The notes below the pieces were generated by a model. It was given only the letters and a program-made list of their open reading frames with translations, had not been told where the DNA came from and made no database searches. Both the position numbers and the translations under genes were made by a program. From an uncultured Lachnospiraceae bacterium (GTDB lineage: Bacteria > Bacillota > Clostridia > Lachnospirales > Lachnospiraceae): a DNA stretch of 64,000 bases. Below, piece after piece: positions 34,678-42,770 of this stretch (within the stretch, counting starts at the first letter, position 1; each line of letters starts with the position of its first letter). The stretch spans positions 62,001 through 126,000 of the forward strand of contig CANPZI010000006.1 of the NCBI GenBank assembly GCA_947588995.1, given 5' to 3'.

Positions 34678-35445
34678 ATGGAAGAGACTGCCGTATTGAT
34701 TGAACGTTCACAGGCAGGAGATAAAGAGGCAAGAGAGAGACTGATTGAGGAAAATTTAGGGCTGGTGCGTCATATCGTCAGGCGCTTTGCGGGGCGGGGA
34801 CATGACGCGGAAGATCTCTTTCAGATCGGCTGTATCGGCCTGATCAAGGCGATCGACAAATTTGATCTACAGTATGACGTGCGCTTCTCCACCTACGCGG
34901 TGCCGATGATCCAGGGAGAGATCAAGCGGTTCCTCCGGGACGACGGCATGGTCAAGGTGAGCCGCACGCTCAAGGAGGCGGGCGTTAAAGTCAAACAGGC
35001 GGCGGCGAGACTGCAGCAGGAGCGCGGGAGGGAGGCGACGCTTGCGGAACTGTCGGAGGCGACCGGCCTGCCGGTTGAGGAGATCGTGATGGCGTTAGAC
35101 GCCAATGTGGAAGTGGAATCGATCTACAGGTCCGTCTATCAGTCGGACGGCAGTGAGATTTATCTGGTGGATCAGGTGGTCAGTGAGAGCGGCGGATATG
35201 CCGGCGTGGGACAGACGGCATCGGGCGGAGGATGGGGAGACGCGGAGAAAGAGAAAGTGCTGAACCATATGCTGTTGGAGCAGCTTCTGGAGCGGCTGGA
35301 TGAGCGCGAGAGGACACTGATCCGGATGCGGTATTTTCAGGATAAGACACAGGTGGAAGTGGCGAGATGCATGGGCATCAGCCAGGTGCAGGTCAGCCGC
35401 ATGGAGAAGCGTATTTTGTTGCAACTGCGGGAGGAAGTGTGCTAA
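34678..35445 (+). CDS. sigF: forespore RNA polymerase sigma-F factor
   Basis: Sigma-70 family factor of 255 residues with regions 2 (LVRHIVRRFAGRGHDAEDLF, GLIKAIDKFDLQYDVRFSTYA), 3 (VSRTLKEAGVKVKQAAARLQ) and 4 (ERTLIRMRYFQDKTQVEVAR, MGISQVQVSRMEKRIL). Order and similarity identify sigma F, the first forespore-specific factor, so the organism is expected to sporulate. A short Gly-rich insert lies near residue 170-185. Its PilZ neighbour starts 57 bp downstream. Confidence 0.92.
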   Translation: MEETAVLIERSQAGDKEARERLIEENLGLVRHIVRRFAGRGHDAEDLFQIGCIGLIKAIDKFDLQYDVRFSTYAVPMIQGEIKRFLRDDGMVKVSRTLKEAGVKVKQAAARLQQERGREATLAELSEATGLPVEEIVMALDANVEVESIYRSVYQSDGSEIYLVDQVVSESGGYAGVGQTASGGGWGDAEKEKVLNHMLLEQLLERLDERERTLIRMRYFQDKTQVEVARCMGISQVQVSRMEKRILLQLREEVC

Positions 35446-35502
35446 TATATAATCGTATTGTTATGTGCCAAAGAGTAAGAGGCTGCGGACGGGAGTATAC
35501 GG

Positions 35503-36078
35503 ATGAACGAGAGCGAAGTGAAAAACCGCAGAATACTGATCAAGAATGCGGAGGACGGACAGGTCATCGCGGACACCAGGATACTCCGGTTTGACAGTCT
35601 GACGAATTCCGTGCTGATCAGTGCGGACAGTCTGCGCGACAGGAAATACTACAATATCTCGGCCTATGTCTTTGCGGAAGAGGGCCTGTACGAGTTCTCC
35701 GGCACGATCCGCGGCGTACTCGTGGACAACGAGATCGAGGTTTTCCTCGGCAGGAGCAGGGAGAAAGAGGACAGGGCCAGGACCAGATATCCCGTCGCGA
35801 TGGACGGCAATGTCGTCTGCGTCTATGCGGGAGGCAAGAAAGTCAGGCTGGCCAGGCCGATGCCGGTGGAGACGATTAACATGAGCGCAAGCGGGGTGCT
35901 GGTGAAAGCGGACTGCGGCTGTTTTCATATCGGGGATTCCTTTACCCTGCAGCTGATTGTGGAGGAGGGCGAGATCGATCTGGACTGTGAGCTTGTCAGG
36001 ATACAGAACGCTACGATGCTGACGGAGGAGTACGGCTGCCGTATTTTTGAGATATGGATAGAGAGAAAGAACGCATAG
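35503..36078 (+). CDS. PilZ domain c-di-GMP receptor
   Basis: Protein of 191 residues with a YcgR-like N-terminal beta domain (1-90) and a PilZ domain (about 95-185). The c-di-GMP motifs are complete: RARTR (RxxxR, near residue 91) and NMSASGV ((D/N)xSxxG). It lies directly after sigF and overlaps an HD-GYP phosphodiesterase gene by 25 bp. This makes a receptor and degrading enzyme pair. Flagellar or envelope targets are not evident. Confidence 0.88.
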   Translation: MNESEVKNRRILIKNAEDGQVIADTRILRFDSLTNSVLISADSLRDRKYYNISAYVFAEEGLYEFSGTIRGVLVDNEIEVFLGRSREKEDRARTRYPVAMDGNVVCVYAGGKKVRLARPMPVETINMSASGVLVKADCGCFHIGDSFTLQLIVEEGEIDLDCELVRIQNATMLTEEYGCRIFEIWIERKNA

Positions 36079-37175
36079 GGACACATAAGGGAAAAAACAG
36101 GCGGCTGCAGACGCTGCCGGCAGAGTTTTTGTGGGACGGCCTGGTATTGAAAGAGGATATCTTCAATCACACGGGCGCGGTTCTGCTCCTGCCCAAGGGA
36201 GAGACGATCACCAAGTCCAGACTGGAGAAGCTGATGGGCTTCTACGGGGACAATAAGAACATCATGGTGTATGAGGAGACTTATCTGGAGATCATGATGG
36301 ATGAGCACACTTCGCCGGAGGCGCGGCAGAAGATGATGGAGAGCCATGTCGGCTACGCGCGCCTGCAGCGGGATATCGGTGATCTCTTCGAGCGGCGGGA
36401 CTATGACGCCTGGCTGAACAGGGAAAAACTGGCGCCGCTGATCCGGGAGGTCGCCTCCAGACTGGAAAATTTCGATCCCGTGACGATCCTGTCCTGCATC
36501 AACTTTCCGCGCCCCATGGACGAAGGGCTGCAGCGCCACTCGCTCAATGTGGCGCTCTTAAACGGTATGCAGGCGGAATGGCTCGATCTGCCACCGGACG
36601 ACGTGAATACGCTGGTTCTGGCCGGGCTGGTGCATGACATCGGCAAGACGATGATCCCGGAGGAGATTCTGAATGCGCCCAGACGGCTGACGAATGAAGA
36701 ACTGGCGGTCATGCGCCATCATCCGGTCTACTCGGACGAGCTTCTGAGCGGCAAGTTCGACGACAATGTCCGGCTGGCGGCGCGGCACCACCATGAAAAG
36801 CTGGACGGGAGCGGCTATCCGGACGGCATAGCGGGGGAGCAGCTCGGATTCTGTACCAGAATCACGGCGATCTCCGACATCTATGACGCGATGGTTTCGG
36901 CGAGGAGCTACAAGGGCGCCAGGCTGCCGCTTGACGTGTTTGACATGTTCTACCGCGAGGAGTTCGACGGCTTGGACCGAAGCCTTGTCGTCACGTTCTT
37001 AAAGAATATGCGCGAGAGGTATACGAACAGACAGGTGATCATGTCCGACGGACGCCGGGGCGAGATCCTGTATATCCCCTATAACGATGCCGAGCATCCG
37101 ATTATCAGGCAGGGGGAAGAGGTGCGCCAGACGGACGAGGACTGGTACTGCAAGGAGATACTTGCGGCGGATTGA
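36054..37175 (+). CDS. HD-GYP domain phosphodiesterase
   Basis: Protein of 373 residues. Residues 1-150 form an N-terminal region without an assigned domain. The HD-GYP domain runs from about 155 to 345: HSLNVALLNGMQ, LVHDIGKTMIPEEIL, HHPVYSDELL, RHHHEKLDGSGYPDG and SDIYDAMVSARSY. All metal and signature positions look present, so c-di-GMP hydrolysis is likely. It starts inside the PilZ gene with a weak ribosome site, so coupling is expected. It has no receiver domain, unlike the HD-GYP protein at 9.9 kb. Confidence 0.9.
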   Translation: MDREKERIGTHKGKNRRLQTLPAEFLWDGLVLKEDIFNHTGAVLLLPKGETITKSRLEKLMGFYGDNKNIMVYEETYLEIMMDEHTSPEARQKMMESHVGYARLQRDIGDLFERRDYDAWLNREKLAPLIREVASRLENFDPVTILSCINFPRPMDEGLQRHSLNVALLNGMQAEWLDLPPDDVNTLVLAGLVHDIGKTMIPEEILNAPRRLTNEELAVMRHHPVYSDELLSGKFDDNVRLAARHHHEKLDGSGYPDGIAGEQLGFCTRITAISDIYDAMVSARSYKGARLPLDVFDMFYREEFDGLDRSLVVTFLKNMRERYTNRQVIMSDGRRGEILYIPYNDAEHPIIRQGEEVRQTDEDWYCKEILAAD

Positions 37176-37217
37176 TGATTGATGTAGAATGGCAGATAAG
37201 GGAAACGGAGGGATACC

Positions 37218-37496
37218 ATGGATTTTTTGGATAAGCTCGGCGAGACGCTCTCGACGAAAGGCAGGGAAGTATCGGACAAGGCAAAAGATATGGCGGAGAT
37301 CGTCAATTTGAAAGGGCAGGTTCACACCTGCGAGGAGCTGATCAGGAAGCGCTATATGGAGATCGGGAAGATCTACTATGAGCGGCACGGCTCCACGCCG
37401 GAGGAGGACTATATCGACGCCTGCAGGGATATTGAGAACGCGCAGAACGCAATCATTGATCTGGAGGCGCGCATGAAAGAATTGAAAGGCGTCTGA
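37218..37496 (+). CDS. small helical protein of unknown function
   Basis: Protein of 92 residues, mostly predicted helix and coiled coil (GREVSDKAKDMAEIVNLKGQ, HTCEELIRKRYMEIGKIYYE, NAIIDLEARMKEL). Similar small proteins occur in Lachnospiraceae, some with a C-terminal zinc ribbon that is absent here. The start has CGGAGGG about 8 nt upstream. A terminator follows. No function is assigned. Confidence 0.7.
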   Translation: MDFLDKLGETLSTKGREVSDKAKDMAEIVNLKGQVHTCEELIRKRYMEIGKIYYERHGSTPEEDYIDACRDIENAQNAIIDLEARMKELKGV

Positions 37497-37551
37497 GATG
37501 ATTTTCGAAGTGCGGGGAGCATGAAGTCCCGGAGCATACAGACAGAACAGA

Positions 37552-37592
37552 AAGAGGTATCGAGGCCGCAGACGGCTTCGGTACCTCTTGTT
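37552..37592. terminator. terminator between convergent genes
   Basis: AAGAGGTA (37552-37559) with GAGGCCG pairs with CGGCTTCGG TACCTCTT (to 37589), followed by TTGTTACTTCTT. It serves the small helical protein and possibly the minus-strand PBP gene. Confidence 0.6.
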
Positions 37593-37627
37593 ACTTCTTA
37601 TTGGTTTCGTGACGTGCCGGCCGTGGT

Positions 37628-40366
37628 TTATTCCGCGGGCGGCTGCTCTGCGGGAGGCTGTTCGGCCTGCTGCGCAGCCTGGGCCGCCGCCGCGGCCTCC
37701 GCGGCGCGCTGCGCCATCTCGGCGCGCTGGGCGTTGACGACATTCTCCCAGTCGGGGTTGGCGAAGAATTCCGCGTTGTGCGGGCACATATTTGTCTGCT
37801 GGGCAGGCGCGGGCGTGACCGTGCCGTCCTCATTTGTCACCACCTCGCCGGGCGGCGTCTCGGGTACGGCTTCCGGCTGCGGCAGACCCAGCGCCATCGC
37901 CGTGCCGCTCTGCAGGGAGATGTCCTCCACAGGCGTCATCTCGATCACACCCTCTGTCTTGAACGGGCAGCCCTCGCAGGCGGGCAGATTGCTGTAGGTG
38001 CAGACCTGACCGCCGTAGTGTACGTCGCAGCTCTCCGTGGGCACAGTACCCTCCGCGAAGTATTCCGTGCGCAGTGTGGCGTCGCAGAGCCCTTCGATGG
38101 GCAGCTTGCCGGACTTGGAGCATACGGTGGCGGTCACGACGCCGGCCGGAGGGCCGCTAAAACCTTCGTTGGGCAGACCTTCGTGGATCTTGGCCATCGT
38201 GGTGCGCCACAGTTTTTTGGCCAGATTGTTCTCCGTGCTGTTGAGCTTGACATTGTTGTCGAAGCCGGCCCATACGGTGGCCGTATAGTAAGGCGTGTAG
38301 CCTGCGAACCATGCGTCTGTGGGGCCTGTGGTCGTACCGGTCTTGCCGGCGATGGCCATGCCGCCGAAATTGACGGAACCGCCCGTGCCGACGGTGACGA
38401 CATCCACCATGGCGCTGGTCAGAAGAAATGCTGTGGACTCCTTGATCACCTGTCTGGACTGCGGTATGGTGTTGTCCAGGATGATGTTGCCGTCGTGGTC
38501 GAGCACTTTCGTGTACAGCTTCGGTTTGATGTAGGTGCCGCCGTTGGCGATGCAGGCGTAGGCCGCGTTCAGCTCCTCGTTCGTCACGCCGTCGGTGATG
38601 CCGCCCAGCGCCAGGGACTGCTGGATATCGGAGAATACTTCATTGCCGACCTCCTTGCGCTCCACCAGCGTGGTGAAGCCGAAGTTCAGCAGATAGTCAT
38701 AGCCCAGCTGCGGCGTGATCTGTGTGAGCGTCTTGACCGTCACGACGTTGAGGGACTGCTCAATGCCGTAGCGGAGAGAGCAGAGACCCTTGTAACCGGA
38801 ACTGTACCAGTTGTTGACGGGCCGTCCGTCCGCGTAGCAGAAAGGCGCGTCGTTCATGACGGTGGCCAGTGTCATGCCTGCGCTGTCGAGGGCGGGCGCG
38901 TAGGTCGATACGATCTTGAAAGTGGAACCGGGCTGTCTGACGGTGTCCGTCGCGCGGTTCAGGGTACGGCTGGCGGACTTGGCGCCGCGGCCGCCCTCCA
39001 TCGCCACGATATAGCCGGTCTGCTGATCTTCCACGACGAGGGAAACCTGCGGCTGCGGCGTCAGGCTGATCGTCTCGGCAAACACCTCGTCGCCGGCGCC
39101 CATGATGGCATCTTTATAGGCTTCGATGTCCGCGTAGGCCTCCTCCTGGGAGGTATAGATCAGGTTGTAGGCGGAGGAGCGGTTCTCTTTCCAGTAAGAC
39201 TGGAACATCTCGGTGCTGTGGTTTTCCTTGTCGCCGTTCGCCTTTTCCACCGTGAGTTCATAGTTCAGATACCATTTCGTGTTCTCCGGGAAGTTCGCCG
39301 CGTCATTGAATACGTCGTCGCAGATTCTCTGAATCTTCGGATCCTGCGTGGAGTAGATCTTCAGGCCGCCGCTGTAGAGCAGGGTGAATGCCTGCGTCTC
39401 GTTGTAGCCGGCCGCGATCAGATCCTCCAGAACGTCGTCTGTCAGCGCATCCACAAAATATGTATTGACAGTGGTATCGTCGTTCTCGGAGTCCGCGATC
39501 TGGATGCGGGAGTAGACGTCGTCGGCTTTCGCCTCGTCGTACTCCTCCTGCGTGATGTAGCCCTGATCTTTCATATCTTTTAACACCTTGTCACGGCGCT
39601 CCGCATTCTTGTCGGGGTGCGTGATCGGGTTATATTTGGAAGGGTTCTGCGTGATGCCGGCGATGACCGCGCACTCGGACAGGGTCAGGTCGCTGACGGA
39701 CTTGTCGAAATAGCGCAGGGAGGCCGCCTGTACGCCGAGGGTATTCTGCCCCAGGTTGATCGTGTTCATGTAGTTGATCAGGATATCCTCCTTGCTCATG
39801 ACTTTTTCCAGTTCCAGCGCGAGATACTGCTCCTGGAATTTACGCTTGAATTTGTCCGCCAGGGTTTCCTCGCTCGTCCAGTCGGTGAAGACATTGTTCT
39901 TCAGAAGCTGCTGGGTGATCGTGCTGGCGCCCTGTGAGAAATCTCCGCTTGTCAGGGCAACGTAGCCGGCGCGGACAATACCCTTGATGTCGATGCCGTT
40001 GTGTTCATAGAAACGCTCGTCCTCGACAGCCACGAAAGCGTCCTGTAAGTCCTGCGGAACCATGTCGATGGTGACGGGGATGCGGTTGGAGTCGGTGGAT
40101 ACCAGCTTCGCGGTCTGGTTGCCCTCAAGGTCGTACACAAAAGTGGAAAAGCCGGTCGGTGTCACGTCGATGTTGCCGATGTCGGGAGCGGTCGCCAGGA
40201 CGCCCTTAAAAAGACCGATTCCCGCGCTGACGCCGATGATTCCCGCGCCGATGGCACAGATCAGGAATACCTGTACAAAAGTAAAGGCGATCTTCCTCGT
40301 CCATTTTTTGGACGTGGCGTGAAGCGCCTGCTGTTTTTTGCGGACCCCTCTTTTTCCGTAATTCAT
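37628..40366 (-). CDS. class A penicillin-binding protein (PBP1A type)
   Basis: Bifunctional peptidoglycan glycosyltransferase and transpeptidase of about 912 residues. A basic N-terminus leads to one membrane helix near 30-52. The GT51 domain has VEDERFYEHNGIDIKGIVRA and STITQQLLKN. The transpeptidase has the active Ser in QPGSTFK, SLN in QSLNVVTVK and KTGTT. The C-terminal about 100 residues include a Cys-rich segment (CDVHYGGQVC, CEGCPF) and an Ala/Gln/Pro low-complexity tail. The start is taken at 40366, since GGAG lies 6 nt upstream; 40378 is an alternative. Acts outside the membrane. Confidence 0.93.
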   Translation of the reverse strand: MNYGKRGVRKKQQALHATSKKWTRKIAFTFVQVFLICAIGAGIIGVSAGIGLFKGVLATAPDIGNIDVTPTGFSTFVYDLEGNQTAKLVSTDSNRIPVTIDMVPQDLQDAFVAVEDERFYEHNGIDIKGIVRAGYVALTSGDFSQGASTITQQLLKNNVFTDWTSEETLADKFKRKFQEQYLALELEKVMSKEDILINYMNTINLGQNTLGVQAASLRYFDKSVSDLTLSECAVIAGITQNPSKYNPITHPDKNAERRDKVLKDMKDQGYITQEEYDEAKADDVYSRIQIADSENDDTTVNTYFVDALTDDVLEDLIAAGYNETQAFTLLYSGGLKIYSTQDPKIQRICDDVFNDAANFPENTKWYLNYELTVEKANGDKENHSTEMFQSYWKENRSSAYNLIYTSQEEAYADIEAYKDAIMGAGDEVFAETISLTPQPQVSLVVEDQQTGYIVAMEGGRGAKSASRTLNRATDTVRQPGSTFKIVSTYAPALDSAGMTLATVMNDAPFCYADGRPVNNWYSSGYKGLCSLRYGIEQSLNVVTVKTLTQITPQLGYDYLLNFGFTTLVERKEVGNEVFSDIQQSLALGGITDGVTNEELNAAYACIANGGTYIKPKLYTKVLDHDGNIILDNTIPQSRQVIKESTAFLLTSAMVDVVTVGTGGSVNFGGMAIAGKTGTTTGPTDAWFAGYTPYYTATVWAGFDNNVKLNSTENNLAKKLWRTTMAKIHEGLPNEGFSGPPAGVVTATVCSKSGKLPIEGLCDATLRTEYFAEGTVPTESCDVHYGGQVCTYSNLPACEGCPFKTEGVIEMTPVEDISLQSGTAMALGLPQPEAVPETPPGEVVTNEDGTVTPAPAQQTNMCPHNAEFFANPDWENVVNAQRAEMAQRAAEAAAAAQAAQQAEQPPAEQPPAE

Positions 40367-40529
40367 AAGATTCTCCATTCCGGAGCGTTTGCGCGCTCCA
40401 TTGACCTATCTTGCATTATAGCAAATCTTACCGGTGAAATAAAGTTTTTTTCTGCTCCTTAAGAATAGATTAAGGAATCCATCAAGGATTGTTCACCGTT
40501 TGCGGCGCTTTTATACATGCGGCTTGCGC

Positions 40530-40559
40530 TTGACGCGCGGGCGTGCGGGGTAGTAGTAT
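40530..40559 (+). promoter_or_regulatory. candidate promoter for the YigZ gene
   Basis: TTGACG at 40530-40535 and TAGTAT at 40554-40559 with an 18-bp spacer, about 55 bp before the start codon. Confidence 0.4.
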
Positions 40560-40621
40560 AGAAGAGCGCAGGGGGAAATGCCGTTCCGGCGGGATGCGGC
40601 CTGCGCGAAGACGGAGTGAAG

Positions 40622-41263
40622 ATGGAAACCGACAGAGAGTTTGCACCATACAAAATCATTGCGCGCGGGGGCAGCGGGGAGATCGAGGAGAAGAAGTCCC
40701 GCTTTATCGCGCATACGGCGGCTGCCGCCACGGAGGAGGCGGCGCTCGCTTTCATTGAGGAAAAGCGGAAGAAATTCTGGGACGCGAGGCACAACTGCTA
40801 CGCCTATGTGATCGGCGGCGACGCGCAGACGCTGCGCTTCTCCGACGACGGCGAGCCGTCGGGGACGGCGGGCCGGCCGATTCTGGATGTACTTCTCTCG
40901 GCGGGGCTCAGGGACGCCGTGATTGTCGTGACCCGATATTTCGGTGGGACGCTGCTCGGCACGGGCGGCCTGGTGCGCGCCTACACCCGGGCGGCGCAGG
41001 CGGGGCTCGCGGCGAGTGTCGTGAGAGACATGTGCAGAGGACATGAAGTGAAAGTGGTGACGGACTATAACGGTGTCGGCAGGATACAGTACCTGCTGGG
41101 CTTGAGGGGAATTTCCGCCGAGGCGGATTACGCGGGAGAGGTGACGCTGCGTTTCCATGTGCCCTGTGAGGAGAGGAATGCCGTGGTGGGAGAGATCACG
41201 GAGGCGACGGCGGGACGGGCGCAGATTGCCGTCTCCGAGCCGCTGTATTATAAGAGAGAGTAA
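40622..41263 (+). CDS. YigZ/IMPACT family protein
   Basis: Protein of 213 residues with the IMPACT-type fold: EEKKSRFIAHTAAAATEEAA, ARHNCYAYVIGGD, RFSDDGEPSGTAGRPILDVL and VVTRYFGGTLLGTGGLVRAY. These are the core family motifs. The C-terminal part is a smaller ferredoxin-like domain. The start at 40622 has CGGAG 5 nt upstream. Its molecular role in bacteria is not settled; a link to translation has been suggested for the family. Confidence 0.9.
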   Translation: METDREFAPYKIIARGGSGEIEEKKSRFIAHTAAAATEEAALAFIEEKRKKFWDARHNCYAYVIGGDAQTLRFSDDGEPSGTAGRPILDVLLSAGLRDAVIVVTRYFGGTLLGTGGLVRAYTRAAQAGLAASVVRDMCRGHEVKVVTDYNGVGRIQYLLGLRGISAEADYAGEVTLRFHVPCEERNAVVGEITEATAGRAQIAVSEPLYYKRE

Positions 41264-41293
41264 CCGGTTGAAGCATGGTGCTGGGGGAGAGTC

Positions 41294-42727
41294 ATGAGCG
41301 AGAACAGGGAATTGCAAAACGGCACACAGGTAGTCAGGGAGGCTGAGACAGCGCAGGAGAGGGAAGCCTGCGACAGCTATGCAGATTTCGGCAAGGAAGA
41401 GATACTGGAACTTCTCAGGAAAGGACAGTACACGAAGCTGCGGCACGCGGTGCAGGAGTTAAACGACGCGGATATTGCCGACTATATAGAAGATATGGAC
41501 GAGGAGGAGATCGTGAAGATCTTCCGGATTCTGCCCAAAGATATGGCGGCCAGCGTGTTTTCCTATCTGGAGATCGGCCTGCAGCAGCTCGTCATCACTT
41601 CGCTCTCCGACAAGGACGCGGGTACCATCATCGACAACATGATGTCGGATGATGCCAAGGAACTGATGGAGGAAATGCCGGCAAACATTGTGAAGCGGCT
41701 GATCGCGAACACCAGTACCGACACCCGCAAGGCGATCAATCATCTGATGCGCTACCCGGAAGACTCCGCCGGCAGCATCATGACCGTGGAGTATATCGAC
41801 CTCAAGGAGAACCAGACCGTGGAAGAGGCGATCGAGCGGATCCGCAAGATGGGGCTGGACAGCGAGACGATCAATATCTGCTATGTGCTGGACAATAAGA
41901 GAACCCTGGTCGGCACCGTGGCGATCCGTTATCTGCTGCTGAGCGAGCCGGAGGATGTCATCGGCGACATCATGCATAAGAACGTCGTCTCCCTGCACAC
42001 GCTGATGGATCAGGAAGAGGTCGCCCGGATGTTCCGCAAGTACGAGTTCACGGCGATGCCGGTGGTGGACAATGAAGACCGGCTGGTGGGCATCATCACG
42101 ATGGACGACGTGGTGGACATCATGGAGGAGGAGACTACGGAGGATATCGAGAAGATGGCGGCCGTGATGCCGTCGGATAAGCCTTATCTGAAAACCTCCA
42201 TCTTTGACGCGTATAAGAAAAGGATCCCGTGGCTGCTGCTCTTGATGATCTCGGCGACCTTTACGGGCAGGATCATCACTTCTTTTGAAAACGCGCTGAG
42301 CCGGTATGTGGTGCTCACCGCTTTTATCCCGATGCTGATGGACACGGGCGGCAATGCCGGCGGCCAGGCCAGCGCCATCATCATCCGCGGCCTGTCCCTG
42401 GATGAGATCGAGTTTAGCGACTGGTTCACCGTGGTGTGGAAAGAGATCCGCACCGCCGTGCTGTGCGGTCTTACACTGGCGCTGTGCAATTTCCTGCGGC
42501 TGCTCTGGTTCGACAAGGTGAGCGTGGCGGTGGCATTTGTGGTCTGCGTCACGCTGCTGATCGCGGTGGTGGTGGCGAAGTTCGTCGGCGCCACGCTGCC
42601 GATGTTAGCCAAGAAAATAGGAATGGACCCGGCCGTTATGGCGAGTCCGTTCATCACGACGATCGTGGACGCCATCTCTCTGCTGATCTATTTTCGGGTG
42701 GCGTCGATCGTGCTGGGGCTGGCGTGA
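41294..42727 (+). CDS. mgtE: magnesium transporter MgtE
   Basis: Mg2+ channel/transporter of 477 residues. The cytosolic N domain (about 35-155), two CBS domains (DSAGSIMTVEYIDL and MHKNVVSLHTLMDQ, VDNEDRLVGIITMDDVVDIM) and a five-helix membrane domain (PWLLLLMISATFTGRIITSF, PMLMDTGGNAGGQASAIIIR, with the conserved GGNAG filter region) are in the usual order. Mg2+ binding to the cytosolic part closes the pore in the family. Convergent with typA; only 43 bp separate the stops and no clear terminator was seen. Confidence 0.95.
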   Translation: MSENRELQNGTQVVREAETAQEREACDSYADFGKEEILELLRKGQYTKLRHAVQELNDADIADYIEDMDEEEIVKIFRILPKDMAASVFSYLEIGLQQLVITSLSDKDAGTIIDNMMSDDAKELMEEMPANIVKRLIANTSTDTRKAINHLMRYPEDSAGSIMTVEYIDLKENQTVEEAIERIRKMGLDSETINICYVLDNKRTLVGTVAIRYLLLSEPEDVIGDIMHKNVVSLHTLMDQEEVARMFRKYEFTAMPVVDNEDRLVGIITMDDVVDIMEEETTEDIEKMAAVMPSDKPYLKTSIFDAYKKRIPWLLLLMISATFTGRIITSFENALSRYVVLTAFIPMLMDTGGNAGGQASAIIIRGLSLDEIEFSDWFTVVWKEIRTAVLCGLTLALCNFLRLLWFDKVSVAVAFVVCVTLLIAVVVAKFVGATLPMLAKKIGMDPAVMASPFITTIVDAISLLIYFRVASIVLGLA

Positions 42728-42770
42728 GCTTTGCCCGTTTCGGATCCCTGCCGCGGCGCGCGGCTGAGCG

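Noticed and set aside
37778-39583. 601-codon open frame on the plus strand
   Set aside because: Antisense of the class A PBP, whose motifs on the minus strand are unambiguous.
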